From Trichosphaerium sp. ATCC 40318 (taxonomy: Eukaryota; Discosea; Flabellinia; Trichosidae): a stretch of 64,000 nucleotides of DNA. The notes under the pieces were generated by a model. The model did no database searches, had not been told where the DNA came from, and saw only the letters and a program-made list of their open reading frames with translations. The position numbers and the translations under genes were made by a program. The stretch is from NCBI GenBank assembly GCA_038496445.1, contig JALMLS010000017.1, forward strand, positions 186,001 through 250,000, read 5' to 3'. Shown one piece after another: positions 1 through 12,465 of this stretch. The stretch's first letter is position 1; each line of letters begins with the position of its first letter.

Positions 1-175
1 TATGGTATGCTTCAAGAAGGTCATTAAGGAGCTTTTTGGTAATGGGTTTTCTTGTTGAACGATCATAGACGCCATACATTGAACGGTGCGTAGAGACTTT
101 AGTATATCATAGAATCTAACCAAACCAAGCTCATTCGAACCGCAGGACCTGATTCCAGTACCAACATTAAGGAAA
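1..175 (-). CDS. Possible exon of an unrecognised gene, cut by the window edge
   Basis: Read on the minus strand, 175-1 is one open frame beginning after an acceptor-like CAATATAG and running off the left end of the window. It encodes about 58 residues including SCGSNELGLVRFYDILK. No domain is recognised and there is no start or stop codon in view. It could be the downstream part of the unrecognised minus-strand gene at 857-1836 or an unrelated gene. It would not appear as a start-to-stop reading frame, so it rests only on the open frame plus a plausible acceptor. Confidence 0.3.
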
Positions 176-477
176 CTATATTGCAGGTATTATACAGACG
201 TTCGTGAGTACCAGACAAAGTTTTATTTTATTTTCGTTTGATATACATTAACCGACCTCCGTAGGCCTTAGTAATTGATGGATTCAGGTGGGACAACTTT
301 CATTAGGTGCGCAGCATGTTTTTACAGTAGACACAGAAAGCTCATGGAGATGGACGAATTTTACAGACGCCCATAGTAATGTAACTGTAGTGGACATTGT
401 CCAAAACTTGTAACTCACAAACTGTGTATTAAATAAAGTGTATTTTCTGGAATTGCAGGTGTACCATAAGTAGGCAT
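176..477. other. Stretch without a recognisable gene
   Basis: Apart from short open frames on both strands I see nothing codable here. It separates the edge exon from the GGTATA repeat tract and could be intron or intergenic DNA. Confidence 0.4.
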
Positions 478-790
478 AAAGTGGTATATAAGAGTGGTAT
501 ATACCATGAAAAACTGGTATATAAAAGTGGTATATAACTGGTATATACCTAAAAAAAGTGGTATAAAAAAGTGGTATATTTTTTTTTTTCTGGTGAAAAA
601 AAGTGGTATATTTTCTGTTTTTATACCTGTTTTTTTTGGTATATTGTTGGTATATTTGGTCAATATACCACTTTTTTTGGTATATTTCGGTCAAAATATA
701 CCACTTTTTTTGGTATATACCATAAAAAACTGGTATAAAAAAGTGGTATAAAAGTGGTATATACCAAAAAAACTGGTATATTTTTTTAGA
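478..790. repeat. AT-rich GGTATATACC palindromic repeat tract
   Basis: The tract is built from irregular copies of GTGGTATA and TGGTATATACC separated by A- or T-runs. Both orientations alternate (AGTGGTATA and TATACCACT), so the two strands look alike and the tract could fold into hairpins. Open frames on both strands inside it are low-complexity artefacts of the repeat. It lies downstream of the unrecognised minus-strand gene. Confidence 0.85.
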
Positions 791-856
791 CCTGTATAAA
801 ACATATTGTAAGCTCTTAAGTACTCAGCTTGACATTCCTGTCCAGAATAAATTAGC

Positions 857-1836
857 TTAGCACTTTTTTTTTTTGAAGTGTACTTGTGTCGTTTCAGTGC
901 TGACAAGAGAAGTCCATCTCAACCCTTGATACTTTTTTTTATCTTCCTTCCAAATGCCTTGTTTAAGAAATTCTTTTTCATATAAGCTGCTCCAAAAATA
1001 TTGACGCTTAGGCAGTACAGGAAAGCCTTCTTCCAGATGTGATAAAGTTACAACATGTCCTAGTATCTATGTCAAAATAACCTACGCATAGTTTACTTGC
1101 CTGTGCTCTTACATTTGTATGGAGAATCTGTTATCTCTATAAACTGTCCATTTTGAACTTTAACTGGACACAGTTTACGTAGTGTAGCTTTTAATCGCCT
1201 TGTATATGCATCAAGAGTTTTCTAAAAAATCCAATAAGTTTTGTTGTGGTAGTCAAAAAGCATACTGTCCATAGCCATGGCGCTACTCCTCTTATGACAA
1301 TGTTTATTATGTTATTATGGTATGACAACACAATGGTATTTTCATAAAAATCAGTCAATACAACCAAGTTTGAAAACCATTGAAACTCTTTGTTTCGGAA
1401 TTCTAGATTGCTTGTAAAAACAAAAAAATTGGTACTTTGACATACTTTGTAAGTGTTTCTGCAAATTGTTAAAAACACTTGTTGCAGGAGTGTATAATAA
1501 CCTTATCTTGTATGCCAAGAACTTTAACTTGTGACGCATTATCTCATATTTAGGAGGAAGTACCTTTAACAAAAGTAAACTCAGAATAACTTGGACTAAT
1601 TATTGTCATATGGGTTTTGTTTTTAAAGGTACCACTTTTTGAGAAGTCTTGGCTATTGTATCAACGACAGTTTTTGAAATATTGTTATCCATTGTGTGTA
1701 CATATGACAATAACTTCCAATTTGTTGATGACTTGTACAAACGAAATACTTGTGGCAAATCACCTTGTGCAGCTTGTGTTTGTTTAACTAATGTGATACT
1801 TTTCTTTTGTTGAGTCAACGGTGGAAAGTAAAACAT
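857..1836 (-). CDS. Unrecognised multi-exon gene, start unresolved
   Basis: Several minus-strand open segments join in frame across short GT-AG introns. A segment starting at the ATG at 1836 has MFYFPPLTQQKKS. Later segments include VKVLGIQDKVIIHS, then VIRGVAPWLWT joined to KTLDAYTRRLKATLRK after removing an intron that starts GTATGC. A last segment (PVLPKRQYFWSSLYEKEF) is followed by a stop at 857-859. The frame stays open upstream of 1836 (YGSEGYLIISLLPKAD) to an acceptor-like TGTTAG near 1890, so there is probably another 5' exon beyond 1900. No family is recognised. The layout next to a repeat tract would fit a mobile-element remnant or a fast-evolving gene, but neither is shown. Confidence 0.35.
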
Positions 1837-2017
1837 ATCAGCCTTAGGTAGTAGTGATATGATTAAATATCCTTCAGAACCATATATTGCCTAACAATAA
1901 AAGTCAACCTCTTGCTTCAAAACGTGTACAATAGTTTTACAAAAATTACAAGATGGATGTGCCTTGAGTACTACATTAAAGCAGCGACCGGATGAAAGGA
2001 ATAGCGCATTCAGACCT

Positions 2018-2417
2018 ATGCAAAATGCTAAAAGTTTCAAAGCTAAAAAACGTGCTGAAAATGAGTTCAAGAGTAAGTTTTTTTTTTTCTCGCTTACTTG
2101 TTCACTTACGTTTTTGTAGCACACTTTTTTAGCTATGTAAAACTATTCCCTGCTGGTCTATCATTTGATGAACGAATAACTAAACAGCCTTGGAAGGTTG
2201 AAAGAAAGACAACTGGTACTTTAACAAATGACTTTTATAAAAACTAACTTAAAAAAAAGGTCGTTCTATTCGAGATAAAAAGCGTGGTCGCAAGCAACCA
2301 AAGAAAACCAATTTCAATCGATTGCAAAGGCGCCAGTATAAAGAAGCGGTGGGTAAAGTTAAACGTTCTGCTTTGCGATCTGAAGGTAGTAAAGCAAAGA
2401 AAGCTTACGCCCTATAA
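2018..2417 (+). CDS. Small lysine/arginine-rich protein, function unknown
   Basis: Three exons join in frame: 2018-2072, 2120-2215 and 2260-2417, with introns 2073-2119 (GTAAGT..TAG) and 2216-2259 (GTACTT..AAG). The product is about 102 residues. The middle holds LSFDERITKQPWKVERK. The C-terminal half is strongly basic (RGRKQPKKTNFNRLQRR) and ends in KKAYAL, then TAA. An AATAAA-like element follows near 2430. The composition suggests a nucleolar or RNA-binding protein, but I recognise no family. The frame is also open upstream of the chosen ATG, so the start could lie in an earlier exon. The opposite strand is also open over 1891-2124. Confidence 0.45.
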
Positions 2418-2696
2418 TTGTATTTTAAACTAATAAACCTGTCGCTTAAAAAACCAAGTGTTTGCAAGATTTTGGGCCAGCCCTCAACTGTAAACAACCT
2501 GCCACGTGCTGGATTAGTATCAAACAGAGCTCTACATATATATGGGCCGTTCGTTGTTGAAGAAACAGTACTTTGTTAAGTCGGACCATGTGACCAAGAA
2601 AATTCCATGAAATTGCAAAACAACAGTCAAAGGAGGTACAAGATTCTTTGTTGATAAATGGGCAGCTGTCACCTATAATGCGTTAAGTAGCGAAGT

Positions 2697-5600
2697 ATGT
2701 CATCACCACAACGAAATAAGCGTACTATTGAGGCAAATGCCTTACAAAACATTCCATTGCGATTTGTCTTTGATGAAGAGCTTATTGGTGGTGACTCGTC
2801 CTCTGAGTTATCTTTGGCGTGGTTTTGGTCAGCGCACAGCATTTACATATTCGACGCCTACCGCTATGAGCTTATTCAAAGCCATCGCTTTGAGGAGGAG
2901 GTACAGCGAAAAAAATTCAATTTTTAATTTATTTGGCGGTAACTGAGCGAATAACAGATTACTTGCGCCACAGCGAGCTACAAATACATCGTGGTGGGTG
3001 TTTGCACCACTTCAGGGTAAATACACTGTAAAAATCAGAAAAACCTAACACCAATACCAGAAATCTACCCGGTGGATCATTACTTATCATTTCACACAAC
3101 ACATCAAAGCTTGTATCGCGTATTCGTCTTCCTGTACCACCAACTACTTTGATGCCATTAGTACGTTATTTTCTACGCGGTTACGCGTACTAGACTATTT
3201 TTCTAAGCGTTTAAATAAAATAGGGAGATTCATTACACTTGGACGGATTAAAATTCTTAAAACAGATGCAATGCCCAATGGCCGTTGGAACACATCACGG
3301 GCATACTATTATAATTGACATTGACGTTGTACCCGGAAAATCCCTTAACGAATCTCTTATAATCAACTGGGACACTAGCAATGCTGCTTACCCTGGAAAT
3401 GCGCTTGGTAAACATTGCTACGTGGACGTATCGAAGTATTCTGTTGCGCAGCCAGGCCGTTTTCTTTATGGAAGAACTGATGGCACTGTAAAAGATATAA
3501 CACATCAAACTTGGGTAACGTGTATATACCCTATGCCAGAGAGCGGTTACCTGGCTATTGGATACTCATTTGGTGGTGTACACGTTTACAACGCGTTTAC
3601 TAGTGAAGTTGTATTTGCGTTGGATTACAAAGGTACGTTGAATTATAAATGACATTTTTGGCTTCGATAAGAAAACAATTGTTTTAAGTTTTATGTCGTT
3701 ATGAAGATTGTAACTAATCTCGTATTTTTAATAGACATTGGTTCTGTTCAAAGCATAAGCTATACAAAACCTTCAAAGACAGTTCTAAGTACAGGACTTT
3801 TCTTTGTTCTAAAAGTATCAGAACCTTTAGATTTAAACAAAAAGTAAGTGTTTGTTTTTTTTTGTATTGTTGGATAGTTTTTTTTTTGGTCCAACTACTT
3901 ACTTATCGATTTTTTTTTTACAGATCTTGTGCTTTGTTAGAGATATTCAAGAGCGTCAATACAGGAAATGCAACTCATTTTCTAGATTCAGGAATGGGAA
4001 GCCTAGTATTGAAGACATACGAGAAGGCGAGCGGACAGATCTTAAGTAGCTTGACTTACAGTGGTGCTTTTATTGTTATTACACTTGCTGAACATCAAGA
4101 TGCCCTCCGTAAACCTCAGATACATTATTGCTTTCTAAACGATCTGGAACGCGTTCTTGTAGACCTAGAAGCAAATGTACTGTCTACACGAAGTGCAAAA
4201 AGTAGTAGCATGTTCGGTAGCTTATTCTCAGAGACTACTATGGCAATGCCAACTATAACATCACGGATAGTTGTAAGAAACCTTTTTTATACTACTGTTT
4301 GTTTTACAAAGATGACACTTATTAGATATCTAATGTGGCTAATTCTGCTGGCACAGAGTTTCCTCATTGTCATATTATATCTGCACGTGCAGTAAGCGTA
4401 ATGGAATTCTCTTCAACTGCTTGGAGAACTCTTGCTGATCTCGGAAGATATGGGGCTATATCCTCTGTTGAAAATGGTAATTTTGGAGGCCTTGTGGAGC
4501 GATTACAGAAAGACTGGGGGTTATATGCGCCTGAAGGCACTTTAGATCGTGGATTTTTCTTTTCGTTGTTCGACCTAGCTCTAGAACAATCGTTACTAGC
4601 CTCGCTCTCAGACTGTATCTTTTTTGGTTTTTTTTCGTATTGTAGTCTAATTTATTATTTTCTTCTTGACATTACAAAGACGTTATTAGCGTTGAAAAAG
4701 ATGAAAATTTTATGGAAGATGGCAACTTAGTACCTATATACTGCCTTACGAACCCAGACATGATTTTGGATTGGGCTTGGAGAAAGTTTAATACAATAAC
4801 TCAAGACGTTGACAGACTAAGTAAATTTTATTTATTTATTTTTGTTAAACTCTTTTTTTTGACATGTGATTCTGTAGTTGAAACCAGTTTGGGTGGTGGG
4901 CATGGAAGTAAACAAAGAGCCTTGGAAATCGGTCACAAACATGTTGTGCACCTTGTAGATATAAACAACCTGTTCCAAGTCCTCATTGACCGTCAAGACA
5001 TTACCGAAAAAGGTCGTGCTTCTCTAGAGCAAAAACGTGAGCATGCACTTGCTGTGTCCCAGGTACTGTCTTTACTTTTTTAGCCTTAAGTTCACTAAAA
5101 TCTTGATTTAGTTGCTTGAACTTGTATTATGGATTATTGACAATAACATTGATGTATCTATGGATGCCTTTGCACGTGTCAGGAAGAATACTGATAACCA
5201 GAGAAATTGTAGGGAGTCAGCAAACAGCGAAATGAAAAGCCTTCGTCCAACGACAATTTCTTTTGAGCCTGCACTCTTTATAGATACACTTGCCAGAAAC
5301 TTATCTAGTGAGACTGGTATGAGTGGTATCTCGAGGTATCCACCAAGAGACTTATTGGAGCTAATCACTGGATTGTTTAAAAACCGACCTGATTTATTGC
5401 AATACAAACATACATACTTTTTGTATTTCCTCATAGATTTACAACGTACTTCATCGACTGGTGTGACTTATCAGCATATTTTATCGTATAAAGAGACTTT
5501 TTTGATGACTGATGATAACTTCCATCTCGTCAAAGCGTTACGGATGTTTGACAATCAACATTTTTCGGTAAGTTGTTTAAGCCCCAAAAAAAAAAGTACT

Positions 5601-7890
5601 TTGTTTTTTGTTTTATTCATTTTTCTGTTTCTCTTTTAGGCAGCAGTTACATGTTTGGCTTGTGCTAAAGTACACCCTGTATGGCCTTTGGATCAAATTT
5701 TATTACTACTCTATGATTTCAAGAGACGTTCAGAAGCAGTTATGTTTATTTGGCATCATTTTAATGGTACGTTTTCTACTTGTTTCCATGAGCCAATACA
5801 GTGTTTTCTGATATTTTTAAACAGATTTAATGACGTCTGAGTCATCAGTCCTTCTCATATTCGATATACTCCTAAAAAGCGACAAATTGTTCCCTTTGGC
5901 GTTCACTTTATTGCGTTCATTGAAGCATAGCGGAGACAACAAGAAAATGGCAAACATGGGCTCTGAACAGGCTGAAATGCTACATCGCACCTTTTTTCAA
6001 AAAGCAAACGATCATAACCGTATTGAAGAAGTATTAGCCCTTCCTTTCAACCATGAAGAAGAAGCCTACTTATTAAATCAACTATCTGGAAAATCAAGAG
6101 AAGATGATTTATTATTTACATTCTTGTTTCATTTATCACGTTCAAGGCTTGGTGAAGCAAAAGCTCTTGCTAGTAAAATGAAACGTGTTTGCGCTACATC
6201 TAAAAACCCAAACATTAGTCAAGCGATACTACTCATTGACACATTATTTCCAGATGGCACAGAAATGGTACGACACCGTCTTCCACCGCATGTCTTTCTT
6301 TTTTTTTTGCAACTACCAAAAAATACTAACTTTCTTGTTCTTTTGTAAAGCACCTTGACGAGCCAATGCCATTAGTTGTTGAGTACGGAAACTTGAGGTA
6401 TATTTGATTATGTTATTAACGCATTTGTAGGTCTTCTATGGAGTCACCAAGAAGCTCTCGTAAACGTTCAAGTGCTGTATTTCGTGCACCTGAACCAACT
6501 TGGAGTCCTTTCAAGCCAAATCATGGTACAACCACACCTTTCAAATTACCAGGTGGTTTCCGTACACCTAGGACACCAAGAACAGGTAGTAAGAAAAAGG
6601 GACGGGTGAAGCAATCTCCACTTGTTGCTATACGCGATTCTCTAAGATCTTATCGTAACGTTCAATCACCTGCTAAGCCTGTTGATATTAAACAATTACC
6701 TGGTAGCGTCACTCCACGTAATAGCTTCCAAGAACCAAGAAGCTCTGTAAAATTAAGCCAAGGGTCAAGAGTATCATTGAGTAGCACGAAGAAGAAGGAT
6801 GGTAAATCAGAGTTAATGGAAGTTGATGCTGTAACAAAGTTAACTTTCGAAGATAATGATATGAATGATCGTAATATTATGGGTGATGATGAAGAAGAGG
6901 GTAATGAAGGTGATACAGGTAATTTACATAATGACGGACTTGGTCAAGCATTGTATGTTCTACCTGGTGATAGTCCTTCTCCTAAAGGTAAAAGTCGTCA
7001 CAGGAAACGTGGATTCTCTGAGACTCAGAGGAATATTATCTTACAAGACATTGATGATTTTACTGCACAACAAGATAAGGGAGATAAAAGTAAAGAAGCT
7101 TTCTCTCTTAGTGAAAATACACCTCAAGAGGACCTTATTAATGATGGTGAAGATTTGATAGATGGTCCAGATGATTTGATAGGAGAACCAGAAGATGATG
7201 TTATGGATGACGTTCAGGAAGGAGGTGATTTGATGGATACACAAGATGACTTCCAAGACGCAAACTCAGCGCTTGGTGATGCTGAAGAGGGTAATGATAT
7301 GATTATTCAGGATGCTGAAGGCGACGATGAAGCCTTTGCAGATGCTCGTAGTAACCTGACTGACAACGATATTAAACTTACTGACTTGGCTTCTGACGAT
7401 GAAGTTGACGCCAGAAGTGACGCTGAAGGAGACGCTCAGGATAGTGTTGATAATGGCGAAGTTAAAGAAGACAGTGAAGATGCTATTGAAATAAAAGACA
7501 GTGGAGACGAAGCTGATGAAAACAGCGAGTCAAAAGGAGCTTCACTGGATGAGAATGCTGTATACAACGACATTGATCTTGGTATGTCTGAAGAAGATGT
7601 AAACGAACCAGCTGAATCAAAAGATGAAGCTGTGAACAAAAAAGAGCCTGAGATTGAAGAAGAAGATAAGGAAGAGCCAGAGGTAGTGGATGAACCTGAG
7701 GATATTCTTCGTACACCTAGAAGAAGCCAGAGATTGAGAACTGTACCTAAAACAAGTACGCTTAGTTTTTTTTACTTGAAGGACTTTTTTCTGACTTTTT
7801 GTTAAAGACTATGCCTTGTTGTCTACTGGGAAAAAGTTACGTAGAGGTAAATCTTCAAGAGGAGGGACCGATAGCCCTTCAACTTTCTAG
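2697..7890 (+). CDS. ELYS-like nuclear pore assembly protein
   Basis: A large multi-exon gene of roughly 1,450 residues. The N-terminal exons (2697-3650) give beta-propeller-like strands such as LAIGYSFGGVHVYN. The middle is helical and contains, around 5520-5790, LVKALRMFDNQHF and the following 'LAC..VHPVWPLDQILLLLY' pattern typical of the ELYS domain (PF13934) found in metazoan ELYS/AHCTF1 and fungal relatives. ELYS recruits the Nup107-160 complex to chromatin. After about 6430 the protein becomes a basic, Ser/Pro-rich linker (PRSSRKRSS, PRTGSKKKGRVKQSP), then a very acidic tail rich in DDLI/DDVMD repeats, then RTPRRSQRLR and a basic end. The last exon (7807-7890) ends LRRGKSSRGGTDSPSTF. 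The ATG at 2697 follows an open intergenic stretch. The ELYS call rests on motif pattern and architecture, not on a search. Confidence 0.65.
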
Positions 7891-8048
7891 AAGGCGTCTG
7901 AAAAGAAAAAAAAAATTTCAAATAAACTGTACCATTCAGATAAAATATGTCTTCATCTTTCAAACCAACTTTCCGGATTTCGGGTTTTGCTAGCAATTAG
8001 TCATTACCAGTCAAATTTTATTTGTTTGTTACCCGATCCTACAGTGAA

Positions 8049-9555
8049 ATGTCTCTTTGGTACGTATTTTTATTGATAAAAAGTGTATGTAGAAGGCGTT
8101 GTTTACCCGAAAACCAGCTAGCCCAAAAGCAATGTTGGGTTTTTATAAAATACGGGCTAATACAGTTCTACAGTAGCACGGCAAGCTTCCTACAGCTAGC
8201 GATAATTTATTGGTTTGTGTTGTTAGCCAACGCACAACGTACGGAGAGAAAACAAGGTCATTGTGAGTACTCACATATTTAGAGGAACAAAACGTTACAA
8301 GTTTGCCTGTAGTCTGGTTCACGCAAATTTTACGTGTTGATCTGAGAGCAATAGACTTGGAGGGAAATGGTCAAAAACTGCACTTAAATGTCAAAACAGA
8401 AGGCGCTGTACGTACTGTACTCTTTTTTCCCTTTGACCAAATGTTGGTCAATGGGCACGTGCAATAATACTCTTTTTGAAGTCATCTAACCTCATTTGTA
8501 GTTTGTGAGCGAGTATGATGTTTATGCTAGATACGATGCAATGGTAAACTACAGCACTTCTGATTTTGATACAAAGTGGACTGCTGAGCAAGTTTCTACG
8601 CTCGTAGTAACACTTGATGAAGAAGTAGATGTACGTGTCAATAAAGCAAGTTATAGTGATCTAAAACATCTGTAGTGGTGTAACTCGTTGATGAAGAAAG
8701 CTGATGTGATGTATCTTCAACACACGAGAATGGGTTTTGGTCCATTTCTCAACACCAGTTCGTATTTTTTTCCTGTTTTTTTCAAGGTCAAGGACTCATT
8801 TTTCGTTGCGTTGTAGAAGAGAGTAATTACAATACATCTAATGTAGTTGATCCAAATGGCGATGGTTTATTACTAGCTAATGATTGTCGTGCATCAAAAT
8901 ATTTTTGGATAAGAGACATACCAACAAAGGATAATTTTGAAATGAAGTTTATTCACAAAGTACAGTTTAAGCATGTTGCAAGAACATTCGATCTTAAGAT
9001 ATACAAAGATGGCTGTGAAGGAAATTATACACAGACACGCATGAGTACACTTGATAGCTCATTTTTTGCAGACAAAGGTATTAAATATTTAGCTATACTA
9101 TCAAGCCGCTTCGCTTTTTTGACTTACTTTTTTTTCAAGGTGACAACGATTGGTTCGTTGAAATCTTTCCTGCTGACAATGGTGAATTTTTTTGTAGTAC
9201 AAGAAGCTTGACTGTGTCTTTTTCTTGCGATGGAGAGCGGTGTGATAAACCCTCTTCAAGCTTAGTAGGTACATCTGAGAGAAAAAATTGAAAAAAAAAA
9301 TTAAACCAAGTTGTAGCTGTGAGTCTAGGAGGCGCGCTGGGAGCTTTTTCTCTTGTAATTTTAATGATAATAATTGCGATTGTATTATACTTGTTTGTTT
9401 TCAAGGTACAATTCTTAAAAAAACAAGAAAAAAAGTTTTAACCACTGTCTTAGTCTTCATCGTCTGGAGGAGCAATTGAAGACAATACCATGAGGAGAGA
9501 TGCTGAAATGGAGGTAGCCAATGAAGAAATAGTAGAAGAGAGCCCATACGTCTAA
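8049..9555 (+). CDS. Orphan secreted type I membrane protein
   Basis: The start is set by splicing. ATGTCTCTTTG (8049-8059) joins across intron 8060-8173 (GTACGT..CAG) to give the signal peptide MSLCSTASFLQLAIIYWF followed by VLLANAQ. The luminal part continues through short introns with EQNVTSLPVVWFTQILRVDL, then DVYARYDAMVNYSTSDF, LLLANDCRASKYFWIRD and a cysteine-containing exon ending SFSCDGERCDKPSSS. One transmembrane helix (GAFSLVILMIIIAIVLYLFV, about 9340-9405) precedes a short acidic tail ending EEIVEESPYV and TAA. NxT/NxS sites fit an extracellular ectodomain. No family is recognised. A surface receptor or adhesion role is possible but inferred only from topology. Confidence 0.6.
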
Positions 9556-9612
9556 GAATGCTGTCTGTTATAATATTTATAAAACAAGTACAATCATTAA
9601 CAACAGAGAAGT

Positions 9613-11650
9613 TTATTTTTCTATTTGCGCTTTATAGGTATCTGGATCTTTCCACGTTGGCGATAACCAATAACTAAAATCCCATACAACCACACCGCTA
9701 TTTAGTGCTGCAGTAGCTAAACGAGCATTAGTTAAGTCGAGGAAAACCCGCGTTAAGTTTGAATGAATAACTTACCATCCCAACCCTTTACACCACCAAT
9801 AAAGTAATATTTACCTTTGCCTATAGGTGTGCATGTACCCAGACACAATTCTAAAGGCACCATTAGAATCTAAGCGCTACAAGCAAAGGTTTAACTTACG
9901 TTTAGAATTAAATCCTTTGATCCAAACCAAAGTATCCAAGTCAAGAAACCAAACATCATCAAGTATAAATACACTAGTAGATTGTCCTTTTTCAACTTTA
10001 TGATAAGCACCTCCATAAATGACAAAGTATTCATTGATCAAAAATGAAACACTTTGACACCTACACCAACATCAAAATAAAGAACAAAAAGCTCAAACTT
10101 CGCTGTTAAGTTGGGTTTTTTCGAAAATAAAAGATTTAGGTTCTGTTTGACAGACTGCTCACCTAGGTGACGGAGGGCTCGTGTTTGTTGTGATATGAGT
10201 CCAATGCCAATTTTCTAAGTCTAGAACATGGAGATCGTTAAAAAAAGTGGTTTCTAGCCAGTTCATTTTCCCTTGTTTATCTGGTGCTAAATTATGCCAT
10301 CCACCAAACACATAGAGTTTGTTTTTATAGATCTGTCCCGATGCCGCGTATCTTGGAGAAGGTACGTGACCACTTGTATCTAAAAACAATTATTATATTA
10401 TTACAATATGGCGAAGAAGAGTCACCCCTCATCCTCATATGAACGTAAAGAAATTTACCTATTTTTTTCCATTGAAGTGTTTTTGTATTCAGGAGCCATG
10501 TATCATTAAACACTTCACCTCTACAGTCTCTACCAGCAAATACTAATATATTATCATCTTCAGTTAGTAGTGTGATAGAAGCCATTCTGGCACACGGGGA
10601 GTCTACTTAGGAATTAGTAAAGTGCCTTTGTTTTTCAGGAAATTATATCTCTTTGTCACAAAATCGAAGAACCATGATAAAAGTCACTCACCTTGCTCTG
10701 CTAGTTTCAAATTCGCCCAAGCACAAGCATCTGGGTCATACGTCTTTATATCAGTGCTTTTATGAGCCTCAGCACGACCACCTGAGTTGATCATTAGCGA
10801 CACATACTCTTAAAAAACAAGAAGTATTAAATACCACCAAACAGCCACATTTTGCCATCTATAGCTAGAGCCGAATGTTGCCACCGAGACTTTGCCCATA
10901 AAAGTTCCTGTATGAAACGTTAAGAGGTATGTACGTTTGATTTATAGTAGAGGTTTTCATACTTGGTTAGGCGCTTGTAGATCCGTGGCGTACTCAAACG
11001 GAAGACCAGCCCATGTGATTTGACCATCTGTAAATGGGATTCAGTTAAGTCATCCTAAAGAACTAAAAAAACACATTTGACATACCAGCTTCCATCAATA
11101 AATAGTTTAGCTCATTGGTATACGTACTGAAAAGAGCATAAGAGGCAAGAAATAAAAAAAACGTTTTTCTTTCCGCAAAAGTGTCGCTTGTGACAACTTT
11201 TCTTGGGTGTTTGTGTTGCCAACAATGCGTACGTATCATCTTCAGCTATCATACCGCCAAATGTCAATATTAGGTCTTCAGTAGGAGAGTGGTTCGGAAA
11301 GTAACAGGCAGAGTGACCTGCATTACCAATAGGCTGGTCATCATCTTGTATTGTACGAATAGACAAGAAATTAGGGTATTTTATCAGCTTGTAACCACGA
11401 TTGACTTTGCGACGCCAATTGCATACCTACAACAGTTTTTAAGTCCTTCACACGCGCAAGTATCCTTTTAGCGTACTTTTCTCGATGTTATAGTGGTTTT
11501 GTGTAGAGAACAGTACAATGCCTTCCAAACAGACTGAGATTCACTACAAACGCGAAAATGATGATTAACAATAGTACAAGTCATGATATCGCTGACATCT
11601 AGAAATTCCAACACATAAATTAGCACATCCGTCTCTAAAACAATCTCCAT
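9613..11650 (-). CDS. F-box and Kelch-repeat protein
   Basis: The minus-strand start at 11650 gives MEIVLETDVLIYVLEFLDVS, an F-box of the usual ~45-residue size continuing to SVWKALYC. Downstream exons carry Kelch blades: HSACYFPNHSPTEDLILTFG, then ILVFAGRDCRGEVFNDTW..LQWKKIG, and LYVFGGWHNLAP followed by FNDLHVLDLENWHWT. These have the GG, Y and W spacing of Kelch motifs. The last exon ends SPTWKDPDTYKAQIEK, then TAA at 9613-9615. Family knowledge: F-box/Kelch proteins are substrate receptors of SCF ubiquitin ligases, the F-box binding Skp1 and the propeller binding substrate. The gene converges with the upstream membrane protein and diverges from the gene at 11801. Confidence 0.8.
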
Positions 11651-11800
11651 ATGATATTGTTTATGTGCGCGCTGCGCTAGAGCGTTTTAGTCAGAATAAC
11701 AGGCAAGAACACCCTTGACCACTCGAACTCAGTCATTTCACATAATAGGTTTCCTCGTTACGCCTTACCAAACCACAATTGTGTTTATCTTGCATTGGTC

Positions 11801-12208
11801 ATGGGTTTACTATTCTCTAAGCCCATAGACATTGCGCATGAGTTAATGTATCTAACTGATGGTGGCCAAGGCGCCGTTTATGCTATATATAACCAAGAAA
11901 ACCCTTTACCAGATTTTGTACATGCATTTGTAAAACAGGGGGTAAATACTACTAGCTTTCGTACAGCTTCCTATGACGCCACAACAGCGATAGATGGATG
12001 GGAAAAGAAGTGCAGAATGTATGGTATTCCAGAGAAGCTAAGTTTACCAATCATTGTATTTTGTGGCACTGGAAGATTTTGCGCACCTATTGATAACTTG
12101 CAAGGCACCGACGTAACTGAGGAACGCTTTAAATCTGACTTAAACAAGCATTACGAGAACCTACGCAAAGATATTAAAGTCACACTATCTAAATGGTTCG
12201 ACGTATAA
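11801..12208 (+). CDS. Orphan protein with N-myristoylation signal
   Basis: A single exon of 135 residues beginning MGLLFSK. Glycine 2 with serine 6 and lysine 7 matches the classic N-myristoyltransferase consensus, so the ATG at 11801 is chosen. The rest is soluble-looking, with GGQGAVYAIYNQ, TAIDGWEKKCRMYGIPEK, PIIVFCGTGRF and a basic/acidic C-terminal helix ending LSKWFDV. No domain is recognised. Membrane attachment through myristate is inferred. A polyadenylation-like AATAAA sits at 12263-12268. The gene is intronless, unlike most neighbours. Confidence 0.65.
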   Translation: MGLLFSKPIDIAHELMYLTDGGQGAVYAIYNQENPLPDFVHAFVKQGVNTTSFRTASYDATTAIDGWEKKCRMYGIPEKLSLPIIVFCGTGRFCAPIDNLQGTDVTEERFKSDLNKHYENLRKDIKVTLSKWFDV

Positions 12209-12465
12209 GGCAGTACTTGCGACTTGGTGCCAACAAGTGTTTCTTTTTTTTTTTCATCTATCAATAAAATTATTTGTTCACTGTATACCGTTACTTGATA
12301 ATGAATGAACCTATACTAATAGTGACTACCTCTATTAATCAAGTTCGAGCACACTGAGACTGACGGATTGTTGTTTGTACTGTCAGTCTTGGCATCACAA
12401 TATTTTTAATAGTCAACTTAAAATTTGACGCACAACGAACACTCTCTACTTTTCATCTTCCCAAC

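Noticed and set aside
1891-2124. Minus-strand open frame with a hydrophobic stretch and HPSCNFC
   Set aside because: It has no ATG (only a GTG) and overlaps the better-supported plus-strand exon chain 2018-2417. It is kept only as a possible upstream exon of the unrecognised minus gene.
7041-7716. Open frames opposite the acidic tail of the ELYS-like protein
   Set aside because: They mirror the GAT/GAA-rich repeats of the acidic coding strand and contain only low-complexity Ser/Leu runs.
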